Assembly: GCA_016928865.1 (NCBI GenBank)
Contig: JAFGJX010000086.1
Span: forward strand, 1 to 64,000
Direction of reading: 5' to 3'
DNA from: Spirochaetota bacterium
GTDB lineage: Bacteria > Spirochaetota > UBA4802 > UBA5550
Length of the DNA: 64,000 bases
Position 1 is the stretch's first letter. Every line of letters begins with the position of its first letter. A model generated the notes under the pieces. That model was not told the DNA's origin. It ran no database searches and saw only the letters and a program-made list of their open reading frames with translations. The translations under genes were made by a program, and so were the position numbers. Of this stretch, positions 59,288 to 64,000 are shown piece after piece.

Positions 59288-60343
59288 TCAGTGCGCCGCC
59301 TGTTTCATCATGCGCTCCAGCTGCGCGAGCTTTCGTTCAAGGTTGGACCTGTTTATATACATGCCGAAGGCGGTGTCGCCGGTGATCTTGTGGTTGTAGA
59401 TGGCGTCCACAATCATATCGCATACCGCTTTATTATAATGATTGGGATCGTGAAAGTTGTTAAGGTAATGCGTGGTGATTTCATTCGGATACATAAAATG
59501 ATAGCACTCGCCGAATACCTCGACAATGTCCCTGATCCACCGCAGGTATTCATCGAGCAGGCCGTGTTTGACCATTGACGCCAGCATGGGCAGGATCACC
59601 GGCGTGGTGAACGCTACGAACCTGCTTCGGGGATTTTCGTCCCGCATCTTTTTCAATATGGCGCGATATTCCGGGTTGTAGACGTAATTGTTAAACGAAT
59701 AGGCGCTGCCCGATTTTTCAAAATGGGCCATCAGGTACTTCATGTGCAGGGCTATCCTTTCAGGGGGAAGGGGGGTCGTGTATTTGACATTATTCCGGTC
59801 ATAATAGATGTGGCGGACACCGAGAGCATTCATGAAGTTCTTTCTGGAGAATTTAAGGGTGTCGATGCTGACGAGGGTCTTGACCCGGTAGAGCCAGTTG
59901 TCTGTTTCAGCAAACAGCTTTTCAGGATCAAACGTCAAATTCCTGAATTGCGCGGCCAGAAGGAAATCCAGCCCGAGGAAGACGTATTCGAAATCGCGCC
60001 CGTTCCTCTTTTTCGCATACATGATGTAAGGGAGGTATTCCGCTGGGGTGAGCGCGCTTATTGCGTAATTATACACCGAGATGCCATTGAATGAGCGCTG
60101 GTCGATGTTCGTGCTGGTGCTGGCGCCGATGATGACCCCCTGGTAATTGAAATCCTGGAACGTGACAAAATTGGTTTTCTGCTGGCGCTCGTTGAAGTCG
60201 TCCTGCACCTGGTTGAAGCGGTGGGAATGGGAAAAGCACCAGAGGGGGTCCATGAAAAAATTTATTCCGGCGACGATGCCGGGCAGCACCAGCGAGATAA
60301 GCAGGGTTATGATGATCCATTTTTTATAGTTCATTTCTTTCAT
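59288..60343 (-). CDS. SGNH-like (AlgX/AlgJ/DltD-type) accessory protein
   Basis: 351 residues with one N-terminal helix (WIIITLLISLVLPGIVAGIN). The periplasmic part resembles SGNH-like proteins encoded beside MBOAT genes: VIIGASTSTNID near residue 72 holds the nucleophile position (S), and LNNFHDPNHYNKAVCDMIVD near 315 holds the D-x-x-H. Such partners (AlgJ, AlgX, DltD, PatB types) pass an acyl group to a polymer outside the membrane. It starts 3 bases after the MBOAT gene ends, a fixed two-gene unit. Confidence 0.78.
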   Translation of the reverse strand: MKEMNYKKWIIITLLISLVLPGIVAGINFFMDPLWCFSHSHRFNQVQDDFNERQQKTNFVTFQDFNYQGVIIGASTSTNIDQRSFNGISVYNYAISALTPAEYLPYIMYAKKRNGRDFEYVFLGLDFLLAAQFRNLTFDPEKLFAETDNWLYRVKTLVSIDTLKFSRKNFMNALGVRHIYYDRNNVKYTTPLPPERIALHMKYLMAHFEKSGSAYSFNNYVYNPEYRAILKKMRDENPRSRFVAFTTPVILPMLASMVKHGLLDEYLRWIRDIVEVFGECYHFMYPNEITTHYLNNFHDPNHYNKAVCDMIVDAIYNHKITGDTAFGMYINRSNLERKLAQLERMMKQAAH

Positions 60344-60346
60344 GGC

Positions 60347-61792
60347 TTAAAAGTTCGCGTAAATAAATTCCGATACCTGCGTCAGGTGCAGCGCCGCGAC
60401 GCCGAGCAGCAGCCCGGCGAAAAGCGCCCATCGGACCGAGGGCCTCATCCTTTCCGTGATTTCCATCGAATTCTTTGCAAAAAAGATTATCCCGATCGAT
60501 GCCAGTATGAGATAGATGAAATAATAGGTATCCGGGCCGAGGTGGGCCAGCCAGTTTCCTGTAACCGGATTCAAGAACGGGATCGATTTCAGCGTTTCCG
60601 GCAGGGTAAAGCCTTCGAGGCCAAACATGCCGCGGTGTATTTTGAGCGCGTCCTTCAGGGTCGCGGCCCTGAAAAAGACGCCGGTAAATACGAAAAAGAG
60701 GAAGGTTAAGCCCCGCGCAAGATGGTCGTTCATCACGATTCCTGTTTTTCTCCAGATGCGGTGCGCGATAAGGCCAACGCCGTTGAGCGCGCCCCAGAAT
60801 ATGAACCCCCAGCCGGCGCCGTGCCAGAATCCGCCGATGATGAAGGTTATAATCAGGTTGAAATACAGCCGCGCTTCGCCCAGCCGGCTTCCGCCGAGGG
60901 AGATGTATACGTAGTCACGCATGAAGCGCTGAAAGGTAATGTGCCAGCGTCGCCAGAGGTCCTGTATGTCCGTCGCTTTGTAGGGCGAGTCGAAGTTCAG
61001 CGGCAGCCTGATATTGAACATCAGCGCTATGCCGATCGCGATGTCGCTGTACCCGCTGAAATCGAAGTATACCTGGAATATGAAGGCGAGCGCCGCGAAC
61101 CATGCCTCGAAAAAATTCAGGACCGACGCCCTGTCAAAGCCGATATTGGCCCAGACGGCGAGGTTGTCCGCAATGACCATCTTCTTGATAAGCCCGATGG
61201 CGAGGAGCAGCAGGCCGCGGGCTATGTTTTCATAATTGATCTTTCCGGTTCCCGGATCGCTGAACTGAGGCGCCATTTCATTATAAGTGGTGATGGGCCC
61301 CTGGAGCAGTTTCGGGAAGAATGTTACTGAAAGGATATAGTTCGTCGGGTCTATTTTTTTGATTTTCCCCCGGTAGCAATCGACGATGAAAGAGATCTGG
61401 ACAAAGGTATAGAAGCTGATTCCCAGGGGGAGCAGTATCGCCATTGCCCCGATGTCGGAGCCGAATAACCGGTTGATATTCTGAAGAAAAAAGTTCGTGT
61501 ACTTGAAGTATCCCAGGAGCCCGATGTCAAAACAGAGACCGGTGACGATGAGCGCCTTTTTCTCGCGCGTGGCCGTGGTGCGGCCGATCAGGGCGGCGCC
61601 GATGGCATAATTGACGATTATAGACAGGAGGAGCAGGGGGACGAATATCGGTTCCCAGAGCCCGTAAAACAGAAGGCTTGCCACGATAAGAAAAAAAGCG
61701 GCAGGCTTGTGCAGACCCCGTGAATTAAGAATAAAATTGGCTGCTAAAACGACGGGGATGAAGATTATGATATATTCAAAATATGTGAACAT
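60347..61792 (-). CDS. MBOAT O-acyltransferase (AlgI-like)
   Basis: 481 residues, about 11 membrane helices. RDLWRRWHITFQRFMRDYVY and IIGGFWHGAGWGFIFWGALN are the AlgI signature, the second containing the catalytic His. It starts FTYFEYIIIFIPVVLAANFI. AlgI/PatA-type MBOATs carry acyl groups across the inner membrane for O-acetylation of polysaccharide or peptidoglycan. The SGNH-like gene is its likely partner. The acceptor is unknown; the glycan cluster at 9.7-24 kb is a candidate source. It is divergent from the selenium module. Confidence 0.92.
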   Translation of the reverse strand: MFTYFEYIIIFIPVVLAANFILNSRGLHKPAAFFLIVASLLFYGLWEPIFVPLLLLSIIVNYAIGAALIGRTTATREKKALIVTGLCFDIGLLGYFKYTNFFLQNINRLFGSDIGAMAILLPLGISFYTFVQISFIVDCYRGKIKKIDPTNYILSVTFFPKLLQGPITTYNEMAPQFSDPGTGKINYENIARGLLLLAIGLIKKMVIADNLAVWANIGFDRASVLNFFEAWFAALAFIFQVYFDFSGYSDIAIGIALMFNIRLPLNFDSPYKATDIQDLWRRWHITFQRFMRDYVYISLGGSRLGEARLYFNLIITFIIGGFWHGAGWGFIFWGALNGVGLIAHRIWRKTGIVMNDHLARGLTFLFFVFTGVFFRAATLKDALKIHRGMFGLEGFTLPETLKSIPFLNPVTGNWLAHLGPDTYYFIYLILASIGIIFFAKNSMEITERMRPSVRWALFAGLLLGVAALHLTQVSEFIYANF

Positions 61793-62011
61793 GTATGATG
61801 ATGGCTGCGCTTTGAAGATTCTGTTTAATATAGGGCTTCATGCTCGGTGTGTGACACTATCATTTGTGCGGATATTAGCGCAAGTAAAAAAAATGGCGCC
61901 GGGGTGATAATGGCCGCACCGATTCCCGTTGCCGTATCTCTCACGCCTGCAGGGGATCGTTCAAAAAATCCTTGCTAAATAATCAACCGGGAAGGATGAT
62001 GCAGTGAACCC

Positions 62012-63250
62012 ATGAGCATGCATACGGGCATTTTCTCGCATGCGCAACTCGCGGACAGGATCGGTATGGTACTACAGGCAGAAAAGGCGGCCGCCGTTTA
62101 CTTCGACAATGCCGCAACATCGTTTCCAAAGCCGCCGGCGGTGATCGGGGCGGTAACGGACTACATGACCCGGGTCGGCGGAAACCCGGGACGATCGGCC
62201 CATGCCCGCTCCGTCGATGCGGGAGAAGCTGTTTTTGCCGCGCGAGAGGCGGCCGCGGAGCTGTTCGGCGCGTCGAATCCGATGCGCGTGCTCTTCGCCA
62301 GTAACGCCACCGATGCGCTCAATCTCGCGGTACAGGGGATACTCCGCCCCGGCGACCATGCGGTTACCACCGCCATGGAGCATAACAGCGTAATTCGTCC
62401 ACTCCGGGAGATGGAGGCGCGGGGCGTGGCGCTCACCGTGGTGCCCTGCCCGGACGGCCGCCTGGACCCGGAGCGGTTTTCCAGGAGCGTGCGCGGGGAC
62501 ACGAAGCTCGCGGTTGTCAATCACGCGTCGAACGCTTTCGGCATCCTCCAGCCGCTGCGCGATATCGCTGCCGTGTGCAGGGAACGGGGAATCGTCCTGC
62601 TCGCGGATTGCGCCCAGACAGCCGGTATCATCCCGATCGACATGGAGCGTGACGGCATCGACCTGCTCGCCTTTGCCGGGCACAAGGGACTGTACGGGCC
62701 TACCGGGACCGGCGGCCTCGTGCTCGCGGGAGGATTTGATACCGCGTTGCTTCGCCCATTGAAATTCGGCGGCACTGGCAGCAATTCCGACAGCGAGGTG
62801 CAGCCCGATTTTCTTCCTGACAGATACGAGAGCGGGACACTGAACGCGGCCGGGATCAGCGGGCTTAACGCGGGGATCCGGCATATTTTTTCTTTACAGG
62901 ACGGCGTGAAGAGTGTACATTCGCACAAGAAAATGCTTGCGGACCGTTTCATTAATGGCGTACGCGGCTCCGTGCGGGGTTTTACGGGCTACGTGCCGGC
63001 AGAGAGGATCGAGACTGGAGTGGTTTCTTTCAACATTGCGGGAATGGAACCCTCAGAGGTTGCGTATCTCCTTTCGGAGCGCTATGGCATCATGTGCCGG
63101 CCGGGGCTTCACTGCGCGCCTCTGGCACACCGCACCATGGGAACCTTCCCGGGGGGGACGGTGCGCTTCAGTTTCGGAATTTTCAACACGGAAGAAGAGA
63201 TAGATTTATCCATCCAGGCGCTGGGAGAAATCAGCAGCGGAAAGAGATGA
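62012..63250 (+). CDS. Cysteine desulfurase-like PLP enzyme of selenium module
   Basis: 412 residues. Class V aminotransferase fold: AVYFDNAATSFPKPPAVIGA, HASNAFGILQPL, PLP lysine K225 (FAGHKGLYGP) and catalytic C368 in GLHCAPLAH. It fits the TIGR01977-like group of cysteine desulfurases often encoded beside selD. It may release sulfur or selenium from cysteine or selenocysteine for later SelD-linked steps. The start is uncertain: ATG 62066 has AGGATC before it and begins nearer the family start, so the first 18 residues may not exist. It overlaps the DUF3343 gene by ATGA. Confidence 0.88.
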   Translation: MSMHTGIFSHAQLADRIGMVLQAEKAAAVYFDNAATSFPKPPAVIGAVTDYMTRVGGNPGRSAHARSVDAGEAVFAAREAAAELFGASNPMRVLFASNATDALNLAVQGILRPGDHAVTTAMEHNSVIRPLREMEARGVALTVVPCPDGRLDPERFSRSVRGDTKLAVVNHASNAFGILQPLRDIAAVCRERGIVLLADCAQTAGIIPIDMERDGIDLLAFAGHKGLYGPTGTGGLVLAGGFDTALLRPLKFGGTGSNSDSEVQPDFLPDRYESGTLNAAGISGLNAGIRHIFSLQDGVKSVHSHKKMLADRFINGVRGSVRGFTGYVPAERIETGVVSFNIAGMEPSEVAYLLSERYGIMCRPGLHCAPLAHRTMGTFPGGTVRFSFGIFNTEEEIDLSIQALGEISSGKR

Positions 63251-63471
63251 AAGAATATTGCGTCATATTATTCCAGACGGTAACGCAATCAGTCTGGACA
63301 TCCCGCCTCCTGAAAAAGGCCGGCATCGAGAGGAAGATGGTTCCGATACCACGCTCCCTGAGCGCGGACTGCGGCTATTGTGTGCGGGTGTTGCGGGATG
63401 ACGCACAGAGGGTGCGGGAGCTCCTTGACCGGAGCGGAGTTGGCTGCGCGCGGATAGAAAACTATCAGTAA
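63247..63471 (+). CDS. DUF3343 small Se/S-carrier-like protein
   Basis: 74 residues, ATG 63247 overlapping the previous stop (ATGA). DUF3343 family: KEYCVILFQTVTQSVWTSRL then SLSADCGYCVRVL with CGYC and a short C-terminus. The family is a small YedF/TusA-neighbouring domain often linked to selD and a desulfurase. A sulfur- or selenium-carrier role is proposed for the family and not shown here. It is coupled to the desulfurase and precedes selD by 115 bases. Confidence 0.87.
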   Translation: MKEYCVILFQTVTQSVWTSRLLKKAGIERKMVPIPRSLSADCGYCVRVLRDDAQRVRELLDRSGVGCARIENYQ

Positions 63472-63476
63472 GAGGC

Positions 63477-63540
63477 CCCCCACCCCCCCGGAGGGGGGCT
63501 TGGGGTCGGTTGAGATACTATGGTTCCCTTCGGGGGAATT
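63477..63540 (+). repeat. GC-rich two-tier hairpin upstream of selD
   Basis: CCCCC (63477-63481) with GGGG (63502-63505) outside, and CCCCCC (63484-63489) with GGGGGG (63493-63498) inside a GGA loop. A second hairpin GGTTCCC/GGGAATT (63522-63540) follows. Neither has a T-run, so it is not a normal terminator. It lies in the 115-base gap before selD and could affect mRNA processing or expression. Confidence 0.55.
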
Positions 63541-63586
63541 GAGATGAACAATAACCCCGGCTTTCAACCCGGGAAGAGGAGAAGCC

Positions 63587-64000
63587 ATGGGCGACACGTG
63601 TGACATCAGCAAGCTGAACCAGCTGCGCCTCACCGAGTCCGTATCGAGCTCCGGTTGAGCTGCGAAAATAGGTCCGGCGGACCTTGAAGCGGTCATGAAG
63701 GGCATGCGCATCAGCTATGACCGGAATGTCATCGTGGGGATGGACGCCAGCGACGATGCCGGCGTGTACCGGATATCCGAATCGGTCGCGCTGGTACAGA
63801 CCGTGGATTACATCACCCCGATCGTCGACGATCCGTTCACCTTCGGCAGGATAGCGGCATGCAACAGCCTGTCTGACGTGTACGCCATGGGCGGCAGGCC
63901 CATAACGGCGCTGAACATCGTATGCTTTCCCGTGAAAAAGTTCTCGACCGACGTTCTCGGCGATATCCTTGCCGGCGGGCTTTCGGTCATGGAGGAGGCC
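63587..64000 (+). CDS. selD: Selenophosphate synthetase, itself a selenoprotein (partial)
   Basis: AGGAG six bases before ATG 63587. The frame reads through TGA 63656-63658 as residue 24 and continues to the window edge (138 codons) with clear SelD sequence: [50 protein letters not shown] and [20 protein letters not shown]. Residue 24 is the position of the catalytic Cys (Cys17 in Escherichia coli) or selenocysteine in SelD. A hairpin directly follows the TGA (see 63659). SelD makes selenophosphate from selenide and ATP. It therefore needs selA, selB and selC products from outside this window. The 3' end is cut by the window. Confidence 0.95.
63659..63690 (+). promoter_or_regulatory. SECIS-like hairpin for selenocysteine insertion
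   Basis: AGGTCC (63670-63675) pairs perfectly with GGACCT (63679-63684) around a GGC loop whose first base lies 17 bases after the TGA. Bacterial SECIS elements have their apical loop at about this distance, usually with G and U in the loop and a bulged U. The loop here has two G but no U, so the fit is good in position and only partial in sequence. Confidence 0.7.

Noticed and set aside
63656-63658. TGA as a nonsense mutation that makes selD a pseudogene
   Set aside because: The frame is intact on both sides, the TGA is exactly at the known Cys/Sec position, and a hairpin follows at the right distance.
1-64000. tRNA, rRNA, CRISPR array or prophage
   Set aside because: I found no clover-leaf pattern with a TTCGAAT-type loop, no rRNA signature, no regular direct-repeat array and no integrase or phage structural gene.

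Overview
The window (64 kb, G+C-rich coding DNA with AT-rich gaps) looks like a chromosome segment of a Gram-negative, membrane-rich bacterium. A member of the Spirochaetota, perhaps related to the Leptospirales, fits best. The evidence is an LruC-domain protein, a 7TM-PAS-SpoIIE phosphatase, many lipoproteins, OmpA and HEAT-repeat proteins, and a START-domain protein. This placement is an inference from gene content only. Several promoters of the form TTGACA-17-TATATT are visible, so an ordinary housekeeping sigma factor reads this DNA. I see no rRNA, tRNA, CRISPR array, transposase or prophage.

Layout. 1-9.7 kb: an ankyrin-repeat fragment, a lipase-like lipoprotein, a START-domain protein, unknown secreted and HAD-like proteins, two beta-lactamase-fold serine hydrolases and an enoyl-CoA hydratase. 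9.7-24.2 kb, all on the minus strand: a cell-envelope glycan region with two GT39-type membrane glycosyltransferases, two GT4 and one GT2 glycosyltransferases and two YbhN-type membrane proteins, interrupted by a MacB-type permease and a SpoIIE phosphatase. 24.3-28 kb: a bacterial cereblon-like CULT protein, an ECF sigma/anti-sigma pair and the LruC protein. 28-35 kb: small membrane and cysteine-rich proteins, two paralogous orphan Cache-type sensors, a HEAT protein, an SDR, a thioesterase and an SGNH hydrolase. 35-41 kb: an operon of a membrane protein, a Tat-exported amidohydrolase and an FAD oxidoreductase; then a K+ channel with a separate cyclic-nucleotide-binding subunit. 41-48.4 kb: coiled-coil lipoprotein plus OmpA protein, a large unknown protein, a MATE exporter and an outer-membrane protein.

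48.7-53.6 kb: a tightly coupled AmmeMemoRadiSam operon. The MEMO-AMMECR1 fusion and the radical SAM enzyme both carry export/lipoprotein signals, and a membrane-embedded spermidine-synthase-like protein follows. 54.4-61.8 kb: a transglutaminase-fold protein lacking its catalytic residues, a hybrid histidine kinase, and an MBOAT/SGNH O-acylation pair. 62-64 kb: a selenium module made of a cysteine desulfurase-like enzyme, a DUF3343 protein and selD. The selD reading frame crosses an in-frame TGA at its catalytic position, followed by a SECIS-like hairpin, so SelD is itself very probably a selenoprotein.

Non-coding highlights are two related elements built from hairpins that display CAGGA in their loops (22.3 and 30.4 kb; the second lies in a possible terminated small RNA), an attenuator-like leader at 6.0 kb, and a structured leader at 54.3 kb.
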